The notes under the pieces were generated by a model. It made no database searches. It was not told the DNA's origin and saw only the letters and a program-made list of their open reading frames with translations. Below are positions 13,886 to 22,525 of a stretch of DNA of 33,268 nt, one piece after another. Both the position numbers and the translations under genes were made by a program. Every line of letters starts with the position of its first letter. Positions within the stretch are counted from its first letter, which is position 1. This DNA comes from Pseudomonadota bacterium (GTDB lineage: Bacteria; Cyanobacteriota; Vampirovibrionia; Obscuribacterales; Obscuribacteraceae): positions 1 to 33,268 of the forward strand of contig JAJPJO010000378.1 of NCBI GenBank assembly GCA_021324135.1, read 5' to 3'.

Positions 13886-15544
13886 ATGTCTGTTTATTCG
13901 ACCGATGTTCCAGCCAACTCGCTGGATCAAGCCGTCTTCATCAACCCTTTCACAAAGAGCGCCTTCGAGCGCGGACGATTGAACGTTCGGGTTGATCGCG
14001 ATGAGATTATCGGGGCCCGAGCACAAGCGATCGTAAGCAGGCAAACAAGCCTGATTCCGCCGACGACCAAACAGCCTTTCCCAGCCATTCTCGATCCGAC
14101 TCATATAGCGATCGGTCCTTTCATCAGCGGACTGGGAGACAACTTGTTCTTCGATGCGGTGTTGGGAGTCGGCACCAACAGTGTGTTCGGCTACAATCAT
14201 CCCAAGATATTTCCTCAACTTCAGCGGCTTGGCGCCTCGCTTGCCGGTTACATTGGAGCGGGCACCGACTTCTTCTACGACTCGAGGCATGCGGCGCCGG
14301 CGGCCCAGGACCTGGCCGAGTTGATGGTTGAATTCGCCAGAGCGGCATACGGCGGAGAGTTCATGATGAACTTTGCCAATGCCGGAACAGAAGCGAACGA
14401 GAATGCTCTCAAGATCGCGCAGTACAACAAGCATCGACAAGTGAAAAGGCTGCTGAGCCCCGAGTTGTTCGATCAGATGTGTGCCCAGCTCGGTATCACT
14501 CGCCTGCGGCCGGAGTCGGATGTCCTGCTGTCCAATTATCCGTATTTCATTATGGCTTTTCATGGTGCTTTCCATGGAAGGACCGCTACAAGCAATACGA
14601 TTTCCATGAGCAAGCTCAGACAAAGGGAAGGCTACCAGGCAATACCATATGTGGTGCATGCCGTTTACGGGCCCGATGTCGACTTCGACAGGTTGGTTGA
14701 CTGGACTCCGCTCGATGTATTGATCAAAGAGAAAAGGCTGACAACAACGATAGCCTCCGGACGAGCTCCGGCAGACCTTCTTGCCGCATTGATCATTGAG
14801 CCGGTTCAAGGCGAGGGTGGGTATCTCATCCCCGATCCAGCCTTTTTGCAAAAGCTCAGTGCTTTTGTAGAGAGGGGCAGGACTAGAGGCATGTGCCTGG
14901 TATCAGATGAGGTGCAAACCGGGCTGTTCCGAACCGGCGAATTCACCGCCATGCAACACTGGTATAAACGTCATCCGGCTCTCAGACCCGATCTTCTTAC
15001 ATTTGCAAAGCCGCTGCATGTCGGCGGTGTTCTGGCCGATAAGCGCCTACTCGTCTCCTGGCCGGCTGGAAAGTTTTCCGGCACATGGGCAGAAGGAAAT
15101 CTTCTCGGCATTGCCACGGCCTGTTTCACACTCAAGGAGCTCAAAAATATCGATCCGGCTCTGGGCTGCAGCTATGCAGAAAACGCCCGAAAATCGGGCG
15201 ACAATTTGAGGCAGAGCTTGAGTCAGTTGGCAGAGCGCCTTGAAAAATCAATGATCGGCACCGGACTCTTGAGCAATGTGCGCGGGCTGGGACAAATGAC
15301 GGCTTTCGATGTTTCCGACCATGCTCTGCAGGAGCGCATCGTTTATCAAGCTTTCCTGCATGGACTTCATTTGCTTGGCACGGGAGAACGGTCGATCCGC
15401 ATATTTGGCACCGTCGACCAGCGCCCCAGAGAAGCAGCTATTCTGTTGCACGTCCTCGAGGATGCGATCACGGCAGCGGCGAAGGAACAGACGCTCTCTG
15501 AGCATTATTGGCCGTCGTCGCCGGCGCTGAATCGAGTGCCTTGA
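13886..15544 (+). CDS. Class III pyridoxal-phosphate aminotransferase, long form
   Basis: 552 residues, about 100 longer than the usual 430-460 for class III enzymes. ATG 13886 is chosen over 13871 because GGAGAG lies about 5 nt upstream. Core motifs are present: FANAGTEANENALKIAQ (phosphate loop), AFHGAFHGRT, IIEPVQGEGGYLIPD, LVSDEVQTGLFRTGEF (D341) and LLTFAKPLHVGGVLA with the PLP lysine K375. The extra length lies in an N-terminal extension and an insert after the EANENA helix (about residues 180-215, with KRLLSPELFDQMCAQLGITR). Class III enzymes act on the omega-amino group of ornithine, lysine, GABA or diamines; a lysine 6-aminotransferase-like role is possible but unproven. Its last 77 bases overlap the convergent gene at 15468. 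Confidence 0.88.
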   Translation: MSVYSTDVPANSLDQAVFINPFTKSAFERGRLNVRVDRDEIIGARAQAIVSRQTSLIPPTTKQPFPAILDPTHIAIGPFISGLGDNLFFDAVLGVGTNSVFGYNHPKIFPQLQRLGASLAGYIGAGTDFFYDSRHAAPAAQDLAELMVEFARAAYGGEFMMNFANAGTEANENALKIAQYNKHRQVKRLLSPELFDQMCAQLGITRLRPESDVLLSNYPYFIMAFHGAFHGRTATSNTISMSKLRQREGYQAIPYVVHAVYGPDVDFDRLVDWTPLDVLIKEKRLTTTIASGRAPADLLAALIIEPVQGEGGYLIPDPAFLQKLSAFVERGRTRGMCLVSDEVQTGLFRTGEFTAMQHWYKRHPALRPDLLTFAKPLHVGGVLADKRLLVSWPAGKFSGTWAEGNLLGIATACFTLKELKNIDPALGCSYAENARKSGDNLRQSLSQLAERLEKSMIGTGLLSNVRGLGQMTAFDVSDHALQERIVYQAFLHGLHLLGTGERSIRIFGTVDQRPREAAILLHVLEDAITAAAKEQTLSEHYWPSSPALNRVP

Positions 15545-16472
15545 GCTTCTCCTTATTCCTGGCCGCGCTCTGTCCGACGTTTTTAATCAACGTCTTGGCG
15601 GCACTGGTCAAAGTTTCCTTATTAAGATCAGCCAGTCCGTAGGCCAGCAAGCTCTGCACTTCTTCATCGGTGTGATAACCAAGCTCTTTCAATGTATCTT
15701 TGAAGGCAATCAGACGCGACACCCGATAACTGCCGAGTGGTCCTTCACGAACGCGCTCCAACTCCAGCCTGAGCGAGATCTCTTTGTTCACTCGAGGCGA
15801 CATAAAGTACAGGTGTGCCACCACTTTTGGTCCTATGTACTCCAATTTATAGCGCTTGAAGTTTTTTCCAACCAGCCCGCACTCGGCAATGATGTCCTTG
15901 ACGGCAGTGGCGCGCGTGCCTGTGGGAGCGGCCAGGACGCGGTAGATGATCTTCTCCGGGCAACGTCCGGCAAAATCGAGCATGCGCTGATAAACATGAT
16001 CTTTGATGCGTTTCTTCTCCTTCTGCCATTCTTGACTGATGACATTGGTCATCTTTTGAGGCGGGGGCTCCGCATAACGAACGCCATCATCCGCGGTGCC
16101 GGAATCGGTATTGCTCGAGGTGAGATTGTCCTGATCCTTCTCCTTCACCAGTCTTTGCACTTGAAAGATAAGAGAGTTGTCGATTTTCAGCCGCGTAGCC
16201 TCGAGGGCGCTCAATCCGATCATGCGCTGGACTTTGGTCAAGCCGGGCGTTTTCTCAGCCGGATTGAAAAGCACCTCCTCAGAAAACGATGAGACGAGAT
16301 TGGCGACATCAACATACTTATTGAAGTCGTCCTGGTCCTTTTCGCGGTAGGCACGGCGCACCTCGAGCAAGCAGTATTGAGGCGTCGATTGCCACCAGAG
16401 AAACACCACCCCTGCCAACGACGCACCGACGATAATCAGTGATAAAACGAACAACGAAAGCTGCTTATGCAT
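15468..16472 (-). CDS. Membrane-anchored DUF2939-like protein
   Basis: 334 residues. One N-terminal membrane helix (LFVLSLIIVGASLAGVVFLW) is followed by YCLLEVRRAYREKDQDDFNKY, then VDVANL, the opening motif of DUF2939 proteins ('y.l..l..Ai...D...l..yVDf..l'). The remainder has a polar, Ser/Asp-rich insert (residues about 118-140) and a mixed alpha/beta region (LEYIGPKVVAHLYFMSPRVN, EISLRLELERVREG). Function is unknown for the family. The polar C-terminus (SAPATTANNAQRASVPSPLP) lies in the convergent overlap with the aminotransferase gene, so one of the two ends may be dispensable. Confidence 0.72.
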   Translation of the reverse strand: MHKQLSLFVLSLIIVGASLAGVVFLWWQSTPQYCLLEVRRAYREKDQDDFNKYVDVANLVSSFSEEVLFNPAEKTPGLTKVQRMIGLSALEATRLKIDNSLIFQVQRLVKEKDQDNLTSSNTDSGTADDGVRYAEPPPQKMTNVISQEWQKEKKRIKDHVYQRMLDFAGRCPEKIIYRVLAAPTGTRATAVKDIIAECGLVGKNFKRYKLEYIGPKVVAHLYFMSPRVNKEISLRLELERVREGPLGSYRVSRLIAFKDTLKELGYHTDEEVQSLLAYGLADLNKETLTSAAKTLIKNVGQSAARNKEKLKALDSAPATTANNAQRASVPSPLP

Positions 16473-16686
16473 TGCCTGCCAAACCGCCAGTCAATCAATC
16501 ATCATGGAAGCGAGTCACTACCCGTCTCACTCTTCGATGTGGCTACAATAATACAGTAGCATAGCTGCGTTTTTGGACGACTGCAAAACATAATTCATTA
16601 CCAATCATGACCGGAACCAGGACGCCTGAGGTATATAGATAAAATGCCGCCGTTCAGGTATTGCATAGGCAGCAACTGGTCCTACA

Positions 16687-19407
16687 ATGACCCAGAAGAG
16701 CGAAGAACAGCCCCAAGATACTGAAGCGCCGGCTCAGAAGCCGTCGCTCTGCTCGCGTTGCGGCAGACCGACCGCCTCAGGCAAAGTCAGCTCGCTGACG
16801 CAGTGGATCGGTGTATGCACATGCTCGCTAGTAGCTGATTCGTCCAATCAGCCGGAGATCAAACTATGCGCTACCTGCGGCAAGCGCATCAATACATCGC
16901 GGGTAGGCTCATTGACCCAATGGATATTCAGAAACGAGACCTGCACTTGCACGACCGCGGCCCCGGCAATGCCATCGCCCGGCAACCTGCATATAAATTT
17001 CGAGGATTTCATCGAAAGCGACCGCTATAGCCCATGTGAAGTCCTGGGCACAGGTGCATCGGGCACTGTTTTTCTCTCATTCGATCGCCTGCTCGATCGC
17101 AAGGTCGCCGTCAAATGCCTGCGATTCGTTTCTCCCGATCAAGTCATAGACTTTCAGCACGAGGCAATCACCGCCTCCAAGCTCAGCCATCCGAATATAG
17201 TAAAGGTGCTTGATTTCGGCGCCGACCAGAAAGGCACACCATATATGGTGATGGATTACATTGACGGATTCAGTCTCGAAAAATATGTCAGCAGTTCAGG
17301 TCCCTTGAGTCTTTCGCCGGCAATCAGATTGGCAAGACAAGTATGCGCGGCTCTGGAACATGCCCACCGATCCGGTGTCTTGCACCGCGACATCAAAAGC
17401 TCCAACATCTTGCTGACGCGCTCTCGGCCATTTGATATCATGCTCATCGACTTCGGCGTGGCTCGATTCAAGGAGGGAGCAAACAACCTGCGCAGCACCA
17501 AAGGCGATACCATAGTCGGGAGCCCCGGCTATATGTCGCCGGATCAGAGCTGTGGTCTTCCATATGATGAGCGCAGTGAAATTTATTCCGCCGCTTGCGT
17601 TTTCTTCGAGGCACTTACAGGCCGAACCCCATTTGCAGGCGAGACCGCACTTGAAATTCTTGCGCGGCATGCCAATGAGGCGGCCCCGAGTTTGGGCGAT
17701 GTGCGCCAGGACCTCGAATTTCCCGAAGATCTGGAGCGGATTCTGAGCCGTTGTTTGGCGAAGAGGCCCGAGGATCGATTCTCTTCTATGGCGGAATTAG
17801 AGAAGGCGTTAGGCGAACTCGATCTCCATGATGGTGCGGCCTCGGCGAGCGAAAATAATCCCCAGCCTCTCTTTTGCCTGGCCGATACATCAACGCTTCA
17901 TATTGTCGCTGCTCCGGAAGCGGAGCTGCAAAAGAAGAGTCCAGGACAACTCTTGATGCTTGCCATCGCATGCGGTGCGGTTGTTATGACCTCCTTCATA
18001 ATCTGGCAGATGATCGAAAATAAGAAGGATGCCAAACGGACGATCATATCGAAACAATTCGCCCGCGAGCCGGATTCATATGGAGCAGCCGATCGAGTCA
18101 AGGTCTTAGAAGATCAATTGCGAGCCACTCCGCATGCGATCAAGTTGCCGGGCGGTATGCTCAAAGACACCGACCTGGAGAGCCTGAAAGATTATAAGTA
18201 CCTGGTGCATGTAGACCTGTCGAATAATCCGGTGGGTGACAAGGGCACGCAATATCTGGTCAGCCCCTGCTTGCAGTCCTTGAATCTCAACTACACCGAA
18301 GTTCAAACTCTAGAGTATGTGGCCGGCATGAAGTCGCTCCGAGAGCTGTACGTCAATTGGAATAAGATCAGCGACGACTCGCTCAAAAACATTGCTGCGC
18401 TCCCGGAACTGACCGCCTTGTCGCTTGAAGGAACGCAGATCAGCGACAAGGGTCTTGAAGAGCTGAAAAAAATAGGAACTCTCGAGAGTCTCAGTTTGAA
18501 AAACTCACACATCTCTGCCCGGGCGGTTTCAAAATTGCTTGCTGAGATGCCCGCGCTTAGCGTAGTTTTAGAGCGCGATGCAATCCCTTGTCGAATCAAC
18601 GGCTGGATTGCAAAATGCGATCAGGCCGAGCGCGACGGCAAGCATGCCGAAGCTTTGTTTGCCAACGAAAAATGCATTGAGATGATCGAAAAAGCGCAAG
18701 GCAAGGAGGCACCACTCTTGCCTCGGTATCTGGCTCGCAGTGCCGTTTTATGCACCATGCTGCAACGCCCGGCTGATGTGAAACGCCTCCTCCAGCGAGC
18801 CAGAGAAATCGCCAAAAGGCGAGGCAATCTTCACGAATATTGTTTCATCCAGCGAGTGATAAGAGATTCTCTTGCCGTTGAGGGAAAAAACGAAGAGGCT
18901 CTCAAATTGCAAATCGAGACGAGCAAAATTGCAAAAACCATTGAACTTCCCGGTTCAGACCCACTGATTGGCGACATGATTCATACAGGCAATCTTCTCT
19001 TCGCTCTCGGCCGCACGGCGCAAGCCCGCGCCGCTCTCGAGCAGGCATGTGCCGAGGCGCTCAAGTATAAACGCATGAGGCATTATGGTACGGCAACTTA
19101 CATACTGGCTCATCTGGAGATGAAAGAAAACAATCCTAAAGCGGCTCAATCGTATTATCTCAAGTCAGCCGATACTTTCGAGAAATTTCCTTTGGAAGGG
19201 CCGAATCGCGCCACAACGTTACTCGAAATCTATACGGCTCTTTCACAAGATTATCAGGCTGCAGGAGATTATAACGAGGCCCTGTCCTGGTCGAAGAAAG
19301 CGCTGGCAATCGCATCTAATCCTCGCTTCCATCTCGATGCCTTTCTTCCGGCAGTGAAAAAGAGTATTAGCGAATTGGAAAAACGCGTCGCAAAACCGCT
19401 CGACTAG
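16687..19407 (+). CDS. Ser/Thr protein kinase: tandem cysteine module, kinase, membrane span, LRR, TPR
   Basis: 906 residues. Residues 22-88 hold two copies of a cysteine module: C22-x2-C25 ... SLTQWI ... C44-x-C46, and C61-x2-C64 ... SLTQWI ... C86-x-C88, probably zinc-binding. The kinase domain (about 115-380) has GTGASGTV, VAVKCL, HRDIKSSN (H233, D235), DFG (D255) and GSPGYMSPDQ; all catalytic residues are present, so it should be active. A membrane helix follows at about 420-442 (LLMLAIACGAVVMTSFIIWQ). Outside lie leucine-rich repeats (about 480-635) and TPR-like helices (about 640-895). No Shine-Dalgarno is visible before ATG 16687, but the cysteine module supports this start. The caspase-like gene begins 50 nt downstream on the same strand, which suggests a common transcript. 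Confidence 0.92.
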   Translation: MTQKSEEQPQDTEAPAQKPSLCSRCGRPTASGKVSSLTQWIGVCTCSLVADSSNQPEIKLCATCGKRINTSRVGSLTQWIFRNETCTCTTAAPAMPSPGNLHINFEDFIESDRYSPCEVLGTGASGTVFLSFDRLLDRKVAVKCLRFVSPDQVIDFQHEAITASKLSHPNIVKVLDFGADQKGTPYMVMDYIDGFSLEKYVSSSGPLSLSPAIRLARQVCAALEHAHRSGVLHRDIKSSNILLTRSRPFDIMLIDFGVARFKEGANNLRSTKGDTIVGSPGYMSPDQSCGLPYDERSEIYSAACVFFEALTGRTPFAGETALEILARHANEAAPSLGDVRQDLEFPEDLERILSRCLAKRPEDRFSSMAELEKALGELDLHDGAASASENNPQPLFCLADTSTLHIVAAPEAELQKKSPGQLLMLAIACGAVVMTSFIIWQMIENKKDAKRTIISKQFAREPDSYGAADRVKVLEDQLRATPHAIKLPGGMLKDTDLESLKDYKYLVHVDLSNNPVGDKGTQYLVSPCLQSLNLNYTEVQTLEYVAGMKSLRELYVNWNKISDDSLKNIAALPELTALSLEGTQISDKGLEELKKIGTLESLSLKNSHISARAVSKLLAEMPALSVVLERDAIPCRINGWIAKCDQAERDGKHAEALFANEKCIEMIEKAQGKEAPLLPRYLARSAVLCTMLQRPADVKRLLQRAREIAKRRGNLHEYCFIQRVIRDSLAVEGKNEEALKLQIETSKIAKTIELPGSDPLIGDMIHTGNLLFALGRTAQARAALEQACAEALKYKRMRHYGTATYILAHLEMKENNPKAAQSYYLKSADTFEKFPLEGPNRATTLLEIYTALSQDYQAAGDYNEALSWSKKALAIASNPRFHLDAFLPAVKKSISELEKRVAKPLD

Positions 19408-19457
19408 CTCCGTGCTCTGATAATATTTATGCTTACAATTTGTCTCATGATAAATTG

Positions 19458-21134
19458 ATGAGTTCGAGGACCATGCCGATCATGTCAATGAAGTTTTACT
19501 CCTCTGTCAAAGCAGCCTGCACTCTATGCATGCTAATCAGCCTCGCATGGCTACCGGCCAAGGCAGATGAAAAGCCGGACGTCAATCGACCTGTGCGGGA
19601 CAAGTGGGCGCTGGTAATCGGCATCAGCGAATTCGCCAACAAGAAACTGAACTTGCAATACCCGGCCAAAGATGCACGCGACTTCGCCACTTATCTGACA
19701 AATGAGGCCGGCTTTGCCCCCGATCATGTCAAACTGCTCACCAATCAAGACGCCACCGAGAAACGCATACTCTCCGAGCTGGGCAACAAATGGCTTCCCC
19801 ACGTAGCCAACCCGGACGATCTGGTTGTTTTGTTCATCTCCACGCACGGCAGCGGCGCTGAGCTTGATGTGGGCGGGCAAAATTACCTGCTCGCTTACGA
19901 CACCGATGTGGACGATCTCTACAGCACAGCCATTCCCATGCAAAAACTGGCATCCGATATCAAGGAAAGAATTCACTGCGATCGCGTGGTTATTTTTCTC
20001 GACGCCTGTCATAGCGGCGCCACTACAGTTGGTGCGAAAGGTTTGTTCCGCAGCGGTGTCGATGCCAATGATCTGGCGGTCGGGTCAGGTCAGCTCGTCA
20101 TTACCTCCAGTAAGGACGATCAGGTCTCCTGGGAGAGCAAAAACCGTCCCAACGGCGTCTTTACTGCCACATTGCTCGACAGCTTACGAGATAAGGATGG
20201 TCATCCGACCCTGGGCCAGGTCTATGCCCGACTGAAGAATCGCGTGCAAGATACGGTTCTGCGCGAACGAGGCGTATTACAGACCCCGGTCATGAAGAGT
20301 CAGTGGCTGGGCAACGATCTGGTTTTAGCGCGTGAGCCCGCCGATCGCCAGCCCGGTCTTGATGAGCCGGCCCGCAGCGATAATGACGAGATTCCAGCCG
20401 GGCAGCATCAGATCAAAAAAGCAGACGCAGCAGCGAATCTGCATCTGATCTCTTCTGCAAATGCGAACCTGCCGAACAAACATCCATTTATGAACAATCC
20501 AACTCCCTCCGGTTCCGGCCTGCCGGCGGCAAGACCTAACGACGTTGCCGTGCCATCCGCCCCGAGCACGGCTACAAAGCTCGCTCCCATGGTCATGCCC
20601 AGAGGAGAGGCGAAGGGTGATTCGAGTTCGTCGACGCCCCCTGTGCTCACTAAACCCGGTTCTATTCAGCCCGGTAAATCAGTCGGGCGAGTTCACCTGG
20701 GCATGAGCAACTCGGATGTAGTCGGCACTCTGGGCAAGCCTCATCAAGAGTTGCCTGACACGTACATATACAGATCTCATGACCATCTATATTTTTTAGC
20801 CCTGCATTTCGCCCAAAATGCATTGAGTGAAATTGCCTTTACTTCTCCTGTTTTTTGCACCATTGATGGTATCAATCTCGCTTCCTACCCGAGCTTGTCG
20901 GGTAAATTCGAAAAGCCTCTCGATCTCAGCGATGGATCATCTGTGTCGATTAGAAAAGGCGGTGGATTGCTGGTCTTCGAACGACCGGGTAAGAGCGCGG
21001 TTGGCGTGGTGACCAACTCGATAACTGACTCTAAACCGCCGGCACGGAGCGCTTGCCAGAGCATAGCAATGTGGCTTTCGACCGTACCAAGTGCAAAGCC
21101 GAACGCTAGCCCGACGAAAGGCTCAATGAAATAA
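19458..21134 (+). CDS. Exported caspase-like cysteine protease (peptidase C14 family)
   Basis: 558 residues from ATG 19458; further ATGs at 19473, 19482 and 19488 are also possible and all keep the signal peptide (AACTLCMLISLAWLPAKADE). Residues about 50-285 are a caspase p20-like domain: KWALVIGISEFA, YPAKDARDFATYLTNEAGF, LVVLFISTHGSG with the catalytic histidine H130, and VVIFLDACHSG with the catalytic cysteine C184, then SWESKNRPNGVFTATLLDSL. These proteases cut after basic or acidic residues and occur in bacterial regulated-cell-death and effector systems. A Pro/Ser-rich linker (about 300-410) leads to a C-terminal domain starting VGRVHLGMSNSDVVGTLGKP, a pattern like BamE/SmpA folds. It follows a sensor-like Ser/Thr kinase and precedes a YbaK-type gene by 20 nt. 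Confidence 0.88.
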   Translation: MSSRTMPIMSMKFYSSVKAACTLCMLISLAWLPAKADEKPDVNRPVRDKWALVIGISEFANKKLNLQYPAKDARDFATYLTNEAGFAPDHVKLLTNQDATEKRILSELGNKWLPHVANPDDLVVLFISTHGSGAELDVGGQNYLLAYDTDVDDLYSTAIPMQKLASDIKERIHCDRVVIFLDACHSGATTVGAKGLFRSGVDANDLAVGSGQLVITSSKDDQVSWESKNRPNGVFTATLLDSLRDKDGHPTLGQVYARLKNRVQDTVLRERGVLQTPVMKSQWLGNDLVLAREPADRQPGLDEPARSDNDEIPAGQHQIKKADAAANLHLISSANANLPNKHPFMNNPTPSGSGLPAARPNDVAVPSAPSTATKLAPMVMPRGEAKGDSSSSTPPVLTKPGSIQPGKSVGRVHLGMSNSDVVGTLGKPHQELPDTYIYRSHDHLYFLALHFAQNALSEIAFTSPVFCTIDGINLASYPSLSGKFEKPLDLSDGSSVSIRKGGGLLVFERPGKSAVGVVTNSITDSKPPARSACQSIAMWLSTVPSAKPNASPTKGSMK

Positions 21135-21154
21135 CTAATTTCAAGGAGATCGGT

Positions 21155-21646
21155 ATGAACTCAGCAGATCCGCATCCGAGCGTAAAGGGATGTCTGGAAA
21201 AATTCGGCTTGCAACACAGAGTTTTTCAATGCGAACCCGAATGGGCAGACACGGCAGTCTTCTGCGAGAAATACGGGTTTGCTCCTGAGATCACCGGCAA
21301 CACAATCATTACCGCCTCCAAGGCCGATCCGATCAAATTCGCTGCCAGTGTCATATTGGCTACGACCAAGCTGGACGTCAACAAAAAGATCTGCCAGCTC
21401 ACTGGTGTAAAGCGCGCATCTTTTGCTAATGCGGAGCAAACTCTCGAGCTGACCGGCATGCAAATCGGCGGAGTCACGCCTTTCGGACTGCCTGATATAC
21501 CGCTGTTCATTGATGCGTTGCTGATGAAAGCCAGCCAGCTGGTGCTCGGCGGCGGTAACAGAACCACTAAGATAATCCTCCTGCCTGAAGAGTTATTGAA
21601 ATTACCAAACGCACAGGTTGTTGAAGGATTAGCAATGCCGCGCTAG
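21155..21646 (+). CDS. YbaK/EbsC-family aminoacyl-tRNA deacylase
   Basis: 163 residues, the family's normal length. Characteristic elements are the central NTIITASKADPIKFAASVIL, the helix-turn KKICQLTGVKRASFANAEQ, and the glycine-rich TGMQIGGVTPFGLP loop that closes the active site; IPLFIDALL and GGGNRTTKIIL complete the fold. YbaK and ProX-type enzymes hydrolyse mischarged tRNA such as Cys-tRNA(Pro) or Ala-tRNA(Pro) and act in the cytoplasm. The specificity of this member is not determinable. GGAG lies 6 nt before ATG 21155, which is only 20 nt after the caspase-like gene, so the two are probably co-transcribed although no functional link is known. Confidence 0.85.
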   Translation: MNSADPHPSVKGCLEKFGLQHRVFQCEPEWADTAVFCEKYGFAPEITGNTIITASKADPIKFAASVILATTKLDVNKKICQLTGVKRASFANAEQTLELTGMQIGGVTPFGLPDIPLFIDALLMKASQLVLGGGNRTTKIILLPEELLKLPNAQVVEGLAMPR

Positions 21647-21792
21647 AAGCGGGTTTACTGAGGTTCTCCCGCGAGCTTTAAGCGCAAAATGAAATTAACT
21701 GCTGAGGCGGAACTTTGCGCCTCTCCGCCTGTCATGCACCAGGAAAGGAATTTGCAGCAAGAAAGAAAACGGTAGGACAGGAGGTTAGTATC

Positions 21793-22458
21793 ATGCAATT
21801 GAAAGCCATAGCTGGAGCGGTAGTAGTTGCTTCAGCCCTGCAACCTCTGCTTGGCTTGAGCGCCGGGGCAGAGACAATGATCGTAAGAAAAGAGCCGGTT
21901 TTGATTGAGCAAACCGCGCCCCTTCCGGCGACTGAAAATATCATGATCAGCCAGCCCGGAATGATCTGGCAGCCAGGCGTTGCCATGAACGTCCCATCGA
22001 AGAGGGTCGTTCTCAGCCGTTCGGTGGTGGTAAACCCAGCTGTTTCCACTCAAAGCGTTCTTTTGGGTCAGCCTGTTTTACAACCGGCAACTCAGATTCT
22101 CAGCCAGCCGACCGTCATAACTCAGCCGGCGACGGTCACCAAGTCACAAATGATTATGACCAGCACGCCTAAAGCATCAATCGGCCAGTCAAGCGATATC
22201 AGCCTGAGCACCGGTCCCATTCCTGTATTTCACAAGCGCCTGGCGCTAATGAAAGAACAGGTGGACAAAGCTCAAGCTAATGGTTGGATCTCGCAAGCTC
22301 AAGCCGACGGGTTCCGCGGGCGCATCGATGTTCTCACCAGAGAAGCCGATGCCAAGCTGCTCTCGAGCGCCGGCAAGGATCAACTGGACCAGCTCGAGCG
22401 CGAGGTGAATGCATTGAATATCGACTTGTCAAATTCGATGCAAAACCAGATCCAATAG
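21793..22458 (+). CDS. Exported protein with a P/Q/V-rich repeat region and a C-terminal helical domain
   Basis: 221 residues. ATG 21793 is chosen because GGAGG lies 8 nt before it and because a signal peptide starts here (LKAIAGAVVVASALQPLLGL, then SAGAE). Residues about 25-130 are low in complexity and repeat short units of the form 'QPxx-xxQPxxxT' (LGQPVLQPATQILSQPTVIT, then QPATVTKSQ), suggesting an extended, surface-exposed region. Residues about 140-221 are helical (FHKRLALMKEQVDKAQANGW, then LTREADAKLLSS and LDQLEREVNALNIDL) and may form a small bundle. I do not recognise a family. It is the last gene before a strong bidirectional terminator. Confidence 0.7.
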   Translation: MQLKAIAGAVVVASALQPLLGLSAGAETMIVRKEPVLIEQTAPLPATENIMISQPGMIWQPGVAMNVPSKRVVLSRSVVVNPAVSTQSVLLGQPVLQPATQILSQPTVITQPATVTKSQMIMTSTPKASIGQSSDISLSTGPIPVFHKRLALMKEQVDKAQANGWISQAQADGFRGRIDVLTREADAKLLSSAGKDQLDQLEREVNALNIDLSNSMQNQIQ

Positions 22459-22484
22459 CCCGGTCATAACAATAAAAGTCCAGG

Positions 22485-22525
22485 CCGGCAGCCCAGGTCT
22501 CTCACGAGACCTGGGTTAATGCCGG
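22485..22525. terminator. Nested hairpin between convergent genes, likely bidirectional terminator
   Basis: An inner perfect 10-bp stem (CCCAGGTCTC at 22492-22501, loop TCAC, GAGACCTGGG at 22506-22515) is enclosed by outer 6-bp arms (CCGGCA at 22485-22490 with TGCCGG at 22520-22525). It lies at the meeting point of the rightward 21793 gene and the leftward kinase gene and overlaps the last codons of the latter. No long T run follows in either direction; the leftward strand reads CTTTTATTG about 10 nt further on. Confidence 0.7.

Noticed and set aside
13736..14851. 371-codon open frame on the minus strand
   Set aside because: It is antisense to the end of one aminotransferase gene and the first half of the other. 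The plus-strand frames carry intact PLP enzyme motifs, and this frame has no recognisable features.
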